15,311 nt of DNA from an uncultured Verrucomicrobiota bacterium. GTDB lineage: Bacteria; Verrucomicrobiota; Verrucomicrobiia; Chthoniobacterales; SZAS-18. A model generated the notes under the pieces. It made no database searches, had not been told where the DNA came from, and was given only the letters and a program-made list of their open reading frames with translations. Position numbers and translations under genes: made by a program. Location of the stretch: contig CALMVM010000623.1 of the NCBI GenBank assembly GCA_937873255.1, positions 2,733 to 18,043 of the forward strand, given 5' to 3'. This document shows positions 1-7,073 of the stretch, in pieces (the stretch's first letter is position 1; each line of letters begins with the position of its first letter).

Positions 1-2
1 TG

Positions 3-1400
3 CTGACGCTGGAATTTTTGCAGCGCGAAGGTTACGGCCGGACCTCGGATGCCATCTGCGGGCGACGTTGGTTGGATGTCCTGGAAAGCATGGCGCTGGG
101 CGGCGGCTGGTTCATCGACGGCGCGAACGAAACGGTTGATTACTACAACGCCTACGGGTTTCACTACTACGGTCTGTGGTGGGGGCGGCTGTACGGCGAA
201 CACGACCTCGCCCGCGCGCAACGCTGGCGGGACTGGACCCGCGAGTTTCTCGGCGACCACGTGCATTTTTTCGCCGCCAGCGGGGAGCCCCTGCCCTTTG
301 GCCGTTCGCTGAGCTACCGCTTCGGCCCGATCGCGCCTTTTGCGCTGGCGGAACTCTGTGGTGCGTCACCGCTGGCTCCCGGCCTGGCGCGCCGGGTGTG
401 CAGCCGCAGCCTGGATTATTTCCTGGCCCATCCCATCACCCAGTCGCAAGGGGCCATGAGCTTCGGCTGGACCGACGAGTTTCCCGAACTGGCGGAAGCC
501 TACAGTTGCCCCGGCTCGCCTTACTGGGCCGCCAAGGGGTTTGCGCCGCTTTTGGTGCCGTCGGATGCCCCCTTCTGGACCGACCCGGAGGAGTCCATGC
601 CCTGTGAGAACGGCGACACGGCGCGTGCCATCCCGTCGGCGGGACTCGTCGTGCGCAGCCACGGCGGCGAGGTGGAACTGCTCAACGCGGCGACGGGCAT
701 CAGCCCGGGCAACACGGGGTTCGGCCCCTGGAAATGGGGGAAGCTCAGCTACCGCACAGGGACGGGTTTCGAGATCGTGCGCGAGGGCAGCCCGCATCCG
801 CTCGACGCCGCCCTGACGGCCGAAGCCGCCGACGGCACGATCCATGGGCGGCAGACCACCCATCCGCTCGCCATCGCGGTGGATCATCTTGCCTGCACCT
901 ATATTCTGGGCAGCCGACCAACGGGGTTCAGCGTCCAGGTGGAAACCGACCTCTGGTGGAACGGCGGGTGGCAGTTTCATCTGCACCGCTACCGCGCCCA
1001 CCAACGCTGCCGCCTGCGCCTCGGCGCGCAAAGCCTCGGCGCGCGCGACGCGAACGCGTTGGCGACCGACGGCGAGTATCCTTTTCTGCGTGTCCGCAAT
1101 CTCACCCACGGCGTCGCCGTGCAGGCGCTGACAGGCTTCCAGATCGCCGACTCCCGCTGGACGACGGCGGACCGGCAGCCGCGTGTCCACCTGCGCGCCG
1201 CCAACAGCGTCACGGTGTTTTTGCAAACGGAATGGCTGGTCGGCGACGGCTGGCTTGCTGCCCTGGTCTGGACCGGCCCGGCCGCCGACCAGCCGGCCGT
1301 TCCCTGGTTGGCACGGCAGGATGCGGGGCAATGGACATTTACGGGTCAGGGAACGCCGCCTTGGATCGTGACCGACCCCGGATTGCCCGCGCTGCCTTGA
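3..1400 (+). CDS. DUF2264 family protein, 5'-truncated by the window edge
   Basis: The reading frame is open to the left edge (codons from base 3), so this is the C-terminal ~465 residues of a longer protein, and the TTG at 18 is not the true start. Family members are, as I recall, around 600 residues or more. The call rests on the stretch GGWFIDGANETVDYYNAYGF followed by HYYGLWWGRLYG, the later FGRSLSYRFGP, and the region around GAMSFGWTDEF/YSCPGSPYWAAKGF, all typical of DUF2264 (COG4289). The N-terminal half is probably a helical toroid and the C-terminal half a beta-rich domain. This is a family expectation, not something shown here. The biochemical role is not established to my knowledge; members recur in carbohydrate-degradation loci, and the neighbours fit that. 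It ends 12 bp from the stop of the convergent deacetylase-like gene, and no terminator hairpin is evident between them. Confidence is good for the family and low for any enzymatic role. Confidence 0.8.
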   Translation: MTLEFLQREGYGRTSDAICGRRWLDVLESMALGGGWFIDGANETVDYYNAYGFHYYGLWWGRLYGEHDLARAQRWRDWTREFLGDHVHFFAASGEPLPFGRSLSYRFGPIAPFALAELCGASPLAPGLARRVCSRSLDYFLAHPITQSQGAMSFGWTDEFPELAEAYSCPGSPYWAAKGFAPLLVPSDAPFWTDPEESMPCENGDTARAIPSAGLVVRSHGGEVELLNAATGISPGNTGFGPWKWGKLSYRTGTGFEIVREGSPHPLDAALTAEAADGTIHGRQTTHPLAIAVDHLACTYILGSRPTGFSVQVETDLWWNGGWQFHLHRYRAHQRCRLRLGAQSLGARDANALATDGEYPFLRVRNLTHGVAVQALTGFQIADSRWTTADRQPRVHLRAANSVTVFLQTEWLVGDGWLAALVWTGPAADQPAVPWLARQDAGQWTFTGQGTPPWIVTDPGLPALP

Positions 1401-1412
1401 GGTTCATGGGCG

Positions 1413-2186
1413 TCAGGACAATGCCGTGACATATTCCGAGGGAGTGACGAACGCGCAACCCTGCCCGAGCGCGAAATCGACGATCCCCTCGAACTCCGTG
1501 AAGCCTCGCGCATCCCATTTTTGCGGATGCCCCTGGATGACGAAATAGTCGCGTCCCGCCGCATGTTCGAAGTAACCGGCGCGGAAATCCTCCAGGCTCG
1601 GCACGAAGATGGGTTGCTCGATGTTGACCTGCCGGACCCGGTCCAGCACGGTGACGTTGTGCTCCGCCAAGAGCCAGCGTCCCGGTGCGTCCGTCGGGCC
1701 GTAGAGCCACGCCTTCATGTCGGGCTCGGCGGCCACTACCTCCACCGTGTGGGCGTTGGTCGCCGGCCCCGGCATGCCGGTCCCCGGCGAGCCGAACACG
1801 TGGAACGGCAGACCCAGCTTCTGCCGGGCAAGCTGCTGGCCTCGTGCGAACCGTTGCCGTTGTTCCTCGTAGGGCCGGTCGAACTCGTTGTACTGCTGCC
1901 CGTCCGATGCGGTCCAGGGCAGGTGGTCGTGCGCGTGGTACCAGAACTCGACCAACCCGGTCTTGTGCAGGTCTTTGATCCACTGGAGATATTCGGCGTC
2001 GTCGCCTTCGAGGGTGTTGCAGATGACGCCGATGCTCGCCTTGAGCAGCCGTGCCCGGAAGAAATCGCCGAGCCACCGCCACTCCTTGGAAACCTGCTCT
2101 TCCCCGCCGCCGCGCAGGTCATCAAGTTTGATGATGATCTTCGGCGCGGTCGAAGACGGTGACCCGGCGGCTCCGGTGATTAACAT
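1413..2186 (-). CDS. Polysaccharide-deacetylase-like protein, predicted cytoplasmic paralogue
   Basis: A 257-residue protein resembling the NodB/DUF2334-like metal-dependent deacetylase fold. A beta-strand with an Asp pair (IIIKLDD, D22-D23) is followed by H84-A-H-D-H88, an H-x3-H arrangement that would complete the usual Asp-His-His metal site. A later QGHPQKWD may supply another catalytic histidine. By eye it shares about half its residues with the protein at 11181-11996, so the two are paralogues. The start is ATG at 2186. Upstream, the same frame meets the LacI-type stop after 11 codons with no other start, so no signal peptide can be gained by extension. The N-terminus MLITGAAGSPSSTAP is not a secretion signal, unlike that of its paralogue. 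It lies 33 bp downstream of the regulator on the same strand, so the two are probably co-transcribed. The substrate (N- or O-acetylated sugar, or something else) is unknown. Confidence 0.8.
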   Translation of the reverse strand: MLITGAAGSPSSTAPKIIIKLDDLRGGGEEQVSKEWRWLGDFFRARLLKASIGVICNTLEGDDAEYLQWIKDLHKTGLVEFWYHAHDHLPWTASDGQQYNEFDRPYEEQRQRFARGQQLARQKLGLPFHVFGSPGTGMPGPATNAHTVEVVAAEPDMKAWLYGPTDAPGRWLLAEHNVTVLDRVRQVNIEQPIFVPSLEDFRAGYFEHAAGRDYFVIQGHPQKWDARGFTEFEGIVDFALGQGCAFVTPSEYVTALS

Positions 2187-2219
2187 AAAATGGTCGTGGC
2201 CGGGAACCGGCGGGAGTGT

Positions 2220-3350
2220 TTAGGTGGTCTGCAATTTCTTTTTCGCGCGCGTCGATTTGCCGGGAGGACGCGTTGCCACAGCGATCCTTGGCGGCACCGC
2301 GTCGGCCTCCGGCTGCGGCCGGAGGGTTGTCCCGGGCATCCAGGTGCTTTCGACCGACAGGCGGATGGGGATTTCCGGAATGCCCCGGTCCCCGCGCTGG
2401 AGCATGCCCACGACTAGGTCCACCGCCCCGCGTCCGATCATTTTGTTGTTCTGGTAGATGCCGGACCAATGCGGCTCCGCCAGATTGACACTCAGGTTGG
2501 CGAAGCCGATCTGCTCGGGGACAGCCCAGCCGAGTTCCTGCGTCTTCCGTCCGATGTAGGCGAGGCCGATCACGACATCCGGCTGGTGCTCGCGCAGCCA
2601 CTTCCGCAACGGCGCAGCCACCACTTCCTCACGCGCATCGTCCAGCAGGAGAGGAGGGACGCAACCGAGGTCCGGCCGCTTCCAGTGGGTCAGCAGCCAA
2701 CTGCTCAGATAGCTGCTCTCCGCCTTGTCGTCCATCTCGGTCGGGAGGCAGAGTCCAGGACGCCGGTAGCCCATCCCAAACAGGTGCCGCAACAAAAGGC
2801 TCATCGAGTGAAACTGGTGGTTGGTCACCACGTTGAGCACCGATGGCTGCATGCTGTAGCCAAAGCACACGGCGGAAACATGCTGGTAGTCGATGCCCTT
2901 GATCGCATTCGGCTTGGGCAGCGGCGCCAAAAGGATGCTCTGGATGTTCCTGGCCCGCAGGATCCGGTTGAGCCGTTCGGGCGACATGCCGGGCTCCTGC
3001 AGCCAGAATTGCTCCAGCAGATAACCGAGGCGCTCGGCCCGTTCGGACGCTCCCTGGAAATACTCCAGGAACTCCGGGTTCTCGAAAAGTTGTTCGCGGC
3101 GAGGCCAATTGTTGATCCAGCCAATCGTCGCCTGATAGCGCGGCTGGCTGCTGGCCCGGCGGTACACGTTGAGGGCCGTCAGCATCGGGTCGGGCCGGTA
3201 ACCCAGCGTGTGGGCGGTCCCTTGGATTTTCTCCCGGGTGGCCGGTGACAACCGCGGGCTGTCGCGCAACGCCAAGCTGACGGTGCTGTAGTGCAGACCG
3301 GTCGCGCGGGCGATGTCACGCAAGGTGACGACGTGGGAGGGATTTTCCAA
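2220..3350 (-). CDS. LacI-family transcriptional regulator
   Basis: A 376-residue DNA-binding regulator. The helix-turn-helix lies at residues 8-30 (VTLRDIARATGL then HYSTVSLAL), with recognition-helix residues Y21, S22 and L26 where LacI has Tyr17, Gln18 and Arg22. It is followed by SPATREKIQ and the hinge YRPDPMLTALN; L60 occupies the place of the LacI lever leucine. Residues ~75-335 form the periplasmic-binding-protein-like sensor domain, and a basic, proline-rich tail of ~35 residues ends in RAKKKLQTT. The start is taken as TTG at 3348-3350. The frame closes at a TGA 8 codons upstream with no ATG or GTG between, and the HTH begins at residue 8 as is usual. No Shine-Dalgarno sequence is visible. 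It is divergent from the PATR gene. A palindromic operator lies ~66 bp upstream and recurs at three other promoters in the window, which suggests autoregulation and control of the whole locus. The effector is unknown, presumably a sugar or oligosaccharide. Confidence 0.93.
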   Translation of the reverse strand: MENPSHVVTLRDIARATGLHYSTVSLALRDSPRLSPATREKIQGTAHTLGYRPDPMLTALNVYRRASSQPRYQATIGWINNWPRREQLFENPEFLEYFQGASERAERLGYLLEQFWLQEPGMSPERLNRILRARNIQSILLAPLPKPNAIKGIDYQHVSAVCFGYSMQPSVLNVVTNHQFHSMSLLLRHLFGMGYRRPGLCLPTEMDDKAESSYLSSWLLTHWKRPDLGCVPPLLLDDAREEVVAAPLRKWLREHQPDVVIGLAYIGRKTQELGWAVPEQIGFANLSVNLAEPHWSGIYQNNKMIGRGAVDLVVGMLQRGDRGIPEIPIRLSVESTWMPGTTLRPQPEADAVPPRIAVATRPPGKSTRAKKKLQTT

Positions 3351-3415
3351 GGCGTTCGGGGGCGCTGGGTGGAATCACACAAGACTAAACACTAGCGGAA
3401 GGATTTTCACCTAGG

Positions 3416-3429
3416 TTCAACAGGTTGAA
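3416..3429. promoter_or_regulatory. Predicted LacI-family operator, site 1
   Basis: TTCAACAGGTTGAA: perfect 6-bp inverted half-sites (TTCAAC/GTTGAA) around AG. It lies between two divergent genes, 66 bp from the LacI-type start (3350) and 65 bp from the PATR start (3494), so it could control both. The AAC...GTT core at this spacing matches LacI-family operators, but the central step is AG rather than the usual CG. Three further copies at other promoters in this window make chance unlikely. On each strand the distal half-site reads TTGAA, resembling part of a -35 element, so binding could block polymerase. That last point is inference. Confidence 0.75.
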
Positions 3430-3493
3430 TGTAACTGCGCTGGAGGGGTCGGGCAAAGCCGATATTCTCGCTTTCCAGCACCATACTCTCCTC

Positions 3494-5623
3494 ATGAACA
3501 TTCTCCCCCTGCCAAATTCCGCCGTCCGCAGTAAAGCTCGTTCGCACCGGGAGCCACGCCCCCTGTGCCACTTTCATCGTTCCGCCGCACGGAGCGCGAT
3601 CCGCCGACCGGTTTTTCTTGCTCTGAGCCTGGGACTGGCGGTGGCACTGGCACCGGTCGTAAAGGCGGCGAACGACGCGTATTCCCCCGACGCCGCCGGG
3701 AACTTTTCCACCGGCTTCACTTTGGGAACGACCACGCCGACGGCTGGCGGCAACGCTTCGCCGGCGAGCGGCGACAGCCTTTTCTTCGGGACGCAGACGA
3801 CCGGCACGACGACGTTAAACGACGACCTCGCGGCGGGATTTATTTTCGGGGGGCTGACTTTTAACTCCGGCGCCTCGGCGTTCACCATCGCCGGCAACAG
3901 CTTCACGCTGGCCAGCGGCGGGACCATCGCCAATAACAGCACGGCGTTGCAGACGATTAACAACAACATCAGCTTCGGCACGGGCACGACGGCCGCCAGC
4001 ATCACGACGGTGACGGGCGGGGGCAATTTTGTCTTTGGCGGCGCACTCACCGGCAGCGCACCGGTCAATTTGACGGGTGCGGGTACCGTAACGCTCAGCG
4101 GCACCTCGACCAACACCACAGGGCTCGTGACGGTCAACGCAGGCACGACGCTGATCCTCTCGCACGGCGTGGTCGGGACGCTCACCACCGCGACGACTCG
4201 CAATGCCATCGGCGGCGGCGGTCTGACAATTGCGGGAGGCACGGTGCAGATTGGACTTACCGCCACGAACGGGGGCAATTACCAGATCAACTCCACCGCG
4301 ATCCCGACGATCAACAGTGGTACCTTGGATCTGAATGGATCGGCGCAAAATCTCGCGGGCGTTGCGAGTGTCAACACCACGGGCATCGTCACCAGCACCA
4401 GCGCGACTGCCACCACCTTGACCATCGGCAACAGCAATGGAACCAACGCCTCCTACGCCGGCATCATTCAGGATGGCGGTGGGGTGGCCCTGGCGGTGCA
4501 GAAAGCCAACACCAACACGCAAACCCTCACGGGGGCAAGCACGTACACGGGATCGACGGCCATCGCCGGCGGCACGTTGGCGGTATCCTCGCTCAACAGC
4601 GTCACCACGAACGGCACGCTCGGCACGACGCACTCCGCTTCCAGCAGCTTGGGCGCTCCCACCACCACGACCAACGGCACCATTGGCATCGGCACAGGCA
4701 CGGCCGCGGGACAGCTCACCTACATCGGGGCGGGCGAGACGACGGACCGCGTTATCAAAATGGGAGGCACGACCGGCGGGACAACTCTCGATCAATCCGG
4801 CACCGGCGCGCTGAAATTCACCAGCAACTTCACCGCCACCGGTGCGGGCATCAAGACCCTGACCCTGCAAGGCTCCACGGTCGGCACGGGCGAAATTGCC
4901 GGGATTATCCCCAACAACAGCGCCACCAACACCACGTCGGTTACCAAAGCCGGCACGGGCACCTGGACGCTTTCGGGGGCAACCACCTACACCGGCACGA
5001 CCTCCATCACCGGCGGCACGTTGAACTTGGCAAAGGCCGGCACCACGGTTGGCACGGGCGGCACGCTGACGGCCGCGTCCCCGATCAGCGTCACGGCCGG
5101 CACCCTGTCGTTGAACGCCAACGACACGATCGGAACGGCGAACACGGTGGGCCTCGGCGGCGGCATTCTCAATCTAGCCAACGGGACTTTGACGGGGCGC
5201 GGCGCGGCAGTGGCAGGCGGCACCGCCACCGGCACCAGCACCACGGGCGTCGGGATGCTGACCCTCACGGCGAACTCCACGTTGAGTTTCGCGGGAGCAT
5301 CCGGCACCATCGTCTTCAGCGGTTTCGATCCGAGCGCGAGCAATTTTAAGCTTGCCGTGACTGGCTCCAATTTCGGCACCGCCACGAACAGTGCCGACAG
5401 TACGAACGACCGCCTCATTTTCGGCACGGCTTTGACGCAGGCGCAACTCAACGACATCACGTTCAACGGCGCGGCCGGTGCGACCGAGGTGCAACTGGGC
5501 ACCACGAGCTTCTACGAGGTGATCGCCCCGGTGCCGGAGCCTTCGACCTGGGTCACCGGTTTGCTCAGTTTCGGGTTGCTCGGGTGCTCTCTCCGCCGCC
5601 GGTTGGGCTTGGCCAACGGGTAA
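3494..5623 (+). CDS. Secreted autotransporter-associated beta-strand repeat (PATR) protein with PEP-CTERM anchor
   Basis: A 709-residue surface or exported protein. It has an unusually long basic N-region (~45 residues, RSHREPRP...RRPV), then a hydrophobic core FLALSLGLAVALAP and a cleavage site near VKA|AND. The body is Gly/Thr/Ser/Asn-rich with PATR-type units, for example LTGASTYTGSTAIAGGTLAV (about 4523-4588) and LSGATTYTGTTSITGGTLNL (about 4973-5032), as expected for a repetitive beta-helix. The C-terminus is VPEPSTW, a hydrophobic segment (VTGLLSFGLLGCSL) and RRRLG, which is the tripartite PEP-CTERM signal processed by an exosortase. No autotransporter beta-barrel follows, so export probably runs through Sec and exosortase. 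I chose ATG 3494 because an earlier TTG (3425) lies inside the operator. No Shine-Dalgarno sequence is visible. It shares an operator with the LacI-type gene and ends in a hairpin terminator. The role (adhesion, polysaccharide binding or matrix) is unknown. Confidence 0.85.
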   Translation: MNILPLPNSAVRSKARSHREPRPLCHFHRSAARSAIRRPVFLALSLGLAVALAPVVKAANDAYSPDAAGNFSTGFTLGTTTPTAGGNASPASGDSLFFGTQTTGTTTLNDDLAAGFIFGGLTFNSGASAFTIAGNSFTLASGGTIANNSTALQTINNNISFGTGTTAASITTVTGGGNFVFGGALTGSAPVNLTGAGTVTLSGTSTNTTGLVTVNAGTTLILSHGVVGTLTTATTRNAIGGGGLTIAGGTVQIGLTATNGGNYQINSTAIPTINSGTLDLNGSAQNLAGVASVNTTGIVTSTSATATTLTIGNSNGTNASYAGIIQDGGGVALAVQKANTNTQTLTGASTYTGSTAIAGGTLAVSSLNSVTTNGTLGTTHSASSSLGAPTTTTNGTIGIGTGTAAGQLTYIGAGETTDRVIKMGGTTGGTTLDQSGTGALKFTSNFTATGAGIKTLTLQGSTVGTGEIAGIIPNNSATNTTSVTKAGTGTWTLSGATTYTGTTSITGGTLNLAKAGTTVGTGGTLTAASPISVTAGTLSLNANDTIGTANTVGLGGGILNLANGTLTGRGAAVAGGTATGTSTTGVGMLTLTANSTLSFAGASGTIVFSGFDPSASNFKLAVTGSNFGTATNSADSTNDRLIFGTALTQAQLNDITFNGAAGATEVQLGTTSFYEVIAPVPEPSTWVTGLLSFGLLGCSLRRRLGLANG

Positions 5624-5651
5624 CAGGTAGGGTTGCTGGCGGATGAGAACG

Positions 5652-5682
5652 GAGCCGGGTGCAGACGCACCTGGCTCATTTT
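5652..5682 (+). terminator. Intrinsic terminator after the PATR gene
   Basis: An 11-bp stem, GAGCCGGGTGC (5652-5662) with GCACCTGGCTC (5667-5677), contains one G-T pair, has a 4-base loop AGAC, and is followed by ATTTTC. It begins 29 bp after the PATR stop. AGAACG (5646-5651) and CGTTCT (5683-5688) could extend the pairing across the T tract. The T-run is on the plus-strand side, so it serves the PATR transcript; it may also block read-through from the opposing dehydrogenase gene. Confidence 0.8.
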
Positions 5683-5821
5683 CGTTCTGGACAGTCTTCG
5701 TCTTGGAAGACCGTGCGAAAAAGGTGGAAGGCCAGCCGCCGCGTCCGCAAGACAAAGCCTCCGGGCCGACTGCGACCAAGCTGTCAGCCCGTTGCCAGCG
5801 AGTCGGCGGGTTTGGAAGGTC

Positions 5822-6871
5822 TCACGTAGAGCGGTCGTACATTTCCAGAGACACCACCGCTTCCAATTCCTCCCGGAGCAGGTGGCGGCGGAGATTGGCC
5901 AGCGAGAGTTCGCACAGCATGGAGAAGGCATCGCCTGTCGGACCAGCGATATGTGGAGAAAGCAGGCAATTCTCCAGAGAGTACAGGGAGGAATCTACCG
6001 GCAGTGGTTCTTCCTGATAAACATCGAGTCCTAGGCGCAAATTTTTCTCGCGGCTTAGTTGGATCAGAGCACTTTCCTCAACCAGATGCCCGCGTCCAAC
6101 ATTAACAAAGACAGCTCCATCCGGCAGACACTTCAACACTTCCTCGTTCACCGACCCGCGGTTGTGGGAAGTCAACGCTTCGCACTCGATCAGAACATCG
6201 CTGTTTGAAAAGAGTTCCTTCAGATCACCGTAACGTCTGACACCATATTGCTCAAACAGACCAGGCGGCACCCCCTGCGAATACGCGGACAACTCCACGG
6301 AGAACGGCTGCAGCATGTACACCAACTCACGCGCGATGGCGCCAAAGCCGTGCAGTCCCACCCGCTTGCCTTGCAAGGTCCGTGTCTCCACGAAGGTCGA
6401 AGCGGAGGAACCTTTGTGTTCGGGCCAGCTTTGCATGAAATTCCTCCAAGCTGGCAAATTACGTAAGGCTCCCAACACCAGCAGTAAAGTGTGTTCGGCC
6501 ACGGCGAAGCTGACGCTGGTTCCCCAATTTGATACCAGGACGCCCCGCTCCAGCAGACTACGTGGAACGATATGTTTCACTGACCCCACCAGATGACAAA
6601 TATACCGGAGCGATAAATCGGAAGACCGCGCGTAGATCTCTGGAATAGCAGGGGTCCCCCAACCGGTGACCAGAACCGTCGGACGCGCCGCAAAAAGAAA
6701 ATCTTCCCATTGTTTTCCTTTGAAGGTCGCCACATCGACCCATTCGTAATCCATCGCCGAAAACCAGCCTGGATCGAAGCGCATTAGCAACTGTTCTTTG
6801 CACTGAGGGCCAAGGGCGAAGACCACGTGATCACGTCGAGCGGTCTGCGGCGCAGGAAAATCGACCGCCAT
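5822..6871 (-). CDS. D-isomer-specific 2-hydroxyacid dehydrogenase family protein
   Basis: A 349-residue cytoplasmic NAD(P)-dependent oxidoreductase that interconverts a 2-hydroxyacid and a 2-ketoacid. The nucleotide-binding loop is VGLHGFGAIARELV (G172, G175, G177). The catalytic set is complete: R260 in FVNVGRG, E288 in LDVYQEEPLP and H307 in LLSPHIAG. The dimer-region motif FAVAEHTLLLVLGALR is also typical. I chose ATG 6871 because CAGGA lies just upstream, the only convincing Shine-Dalgarno in the window; a TTG 12 codons earlier is possible but has none. The gene is less GC-rich than its neighbours: 60-base blocks I counted gave 47-50%, against 62% in the deacetylase-like gene. That suggests separate ancestry. 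It has its own predicted operator 126 bp upstream, so it is probably co-regulated with GH16 and the symporter. The substrate is not readable; a sugar-derived acid is plausible from context. Confidence 0.9.
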   Translation of the reverse strand: MAVDFPAPQTARRDHVVFALGPQCKEQLLMRFDPGWFSAMDYEWVDVATFKGKQWEDFLFAARPTVLVTGWGTPAIPEIYARSSDLSLRYICHLVGSVKHIVPRSLLERGVLVSNWGTSVSFAVAEHTLLLVLGALRNLPAWRNFMQSWPEHKGSSASTFVETRTLQGKRVGLHGFGAIARELVYMLQPFSVELSAYSQGVPPGLFEQYGVRRYGDLKELFSNSDVLIECEALTSHNRGSVNEEVLKCLPDGAVFVNVGRGHLVEESALIQLSREKNLRLGLDVYQEEPLPVDSSLYSLENCLLSPHIAGPTGDAFSMLCELSLANLRRHLLREELEAVVSLEMYDRST

Positions 6872-6874
6872 GGC

Positions 6875-6880
6875 TTCCTG
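6875..6880 (-). promoter_or_regulatory. Shine-Dalgarno site deciding the dehydrogenase start
   Basis: The minus strand reads CAGGAAGCC directly before ATG 6871. AGGA is separated from the ATG by 4 bases, slightly short but usable. It supports ATG 6871 over the in-frame TTG at 6907, which has only a pyrimidine-rich stretch upstream. No other gene in this window has a comparable site. Confidence 0.55.
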
Positions 6881-6996
6881 AGAACTGGATGAAAGCTGCT
6901 TATACAAGGAAAAGGGTATTTAGGAGAAGCCTTTCGCGGATCGAATGGCGCAGACACTCTAAGAACGGAGGTAGCCCCCACGGAAAACTTTTGTGG

Positions 6997-7010
6997 TTCA
7001 ACCTGTTGAA
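6997..7010. promoter_or_regulatory. Predicted LacI-family operator, site 2
   Basis: TTCAACCTGTTGAA: perfect inverted half-sites around CT. On the minus strand its central bases read AG, so it is identical to site 1 in reverse complement across all 14 positions. It lies between the GH16 stop (7054) and the dehydrogenase start (6871), 126 bp upstream of the latter. This implies the dehydrogenase has its own regulated promoter and does not depend only on read-through from GH16. Confidence 0.72.
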
Positions 7011-7045
7011 GGCGGTAATAATTCGTCTCTGGCGAAACTGCCTTA

Positions 7046-7073
7046 CGAGCGTGTCAACGTTTCGACACGCTCG
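7046..7073 (-). terminator. Hairpin at the 3' end of the GH16 gene
   Basis: A perfect 10-bp stem, CGAGCGTGTC (7046-7055) and GACACGCTCG (7064-7073), has an 8-base loop. The GH16 stop codon (7054-7056) sits at the loop edge, so the structure includes the last codons of the gene. No T tract follows on the minus strand. It may be a weak or Rho-assisted terminator, or an RNA-stabilising 3' hairpin, rather than a classical intrinsic terminator. Confidence 0.5.

Noticed and set aside
3425..3493. TTG start for the PATR protein at 3425
   Set aside because: It lies within the predicted operator and adds 23 residues that do not resemble a signal sequence; ATG 3494 is preferable.
3351..3493. Sigma-70-type promoters around the operators
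   Set aside because: The half-site TTGAA can be read as a -35 element, but no credible -10 box at 16-18 bp was found at any of the four sites, so I list no promoter.
3815..4870. A 351-codon open frame on the minus strand inside the PATR gene
   Set aside because: It is a by-product of the GC-rich, repetitive Gly/Thr codons on the other strand. The translation is Arg/Gly/Ala-rich with no recognisable domain, while the plus strand has a signal peptide, repeats and a PEP-CTERM tail.
5694..5711. Hairpin GTCTTC/GAAGAC downstream of the PATR terminator
   Set aside because: The stem is only 6 bp with no T tract on either strand and no clear role; it could occur by chance.
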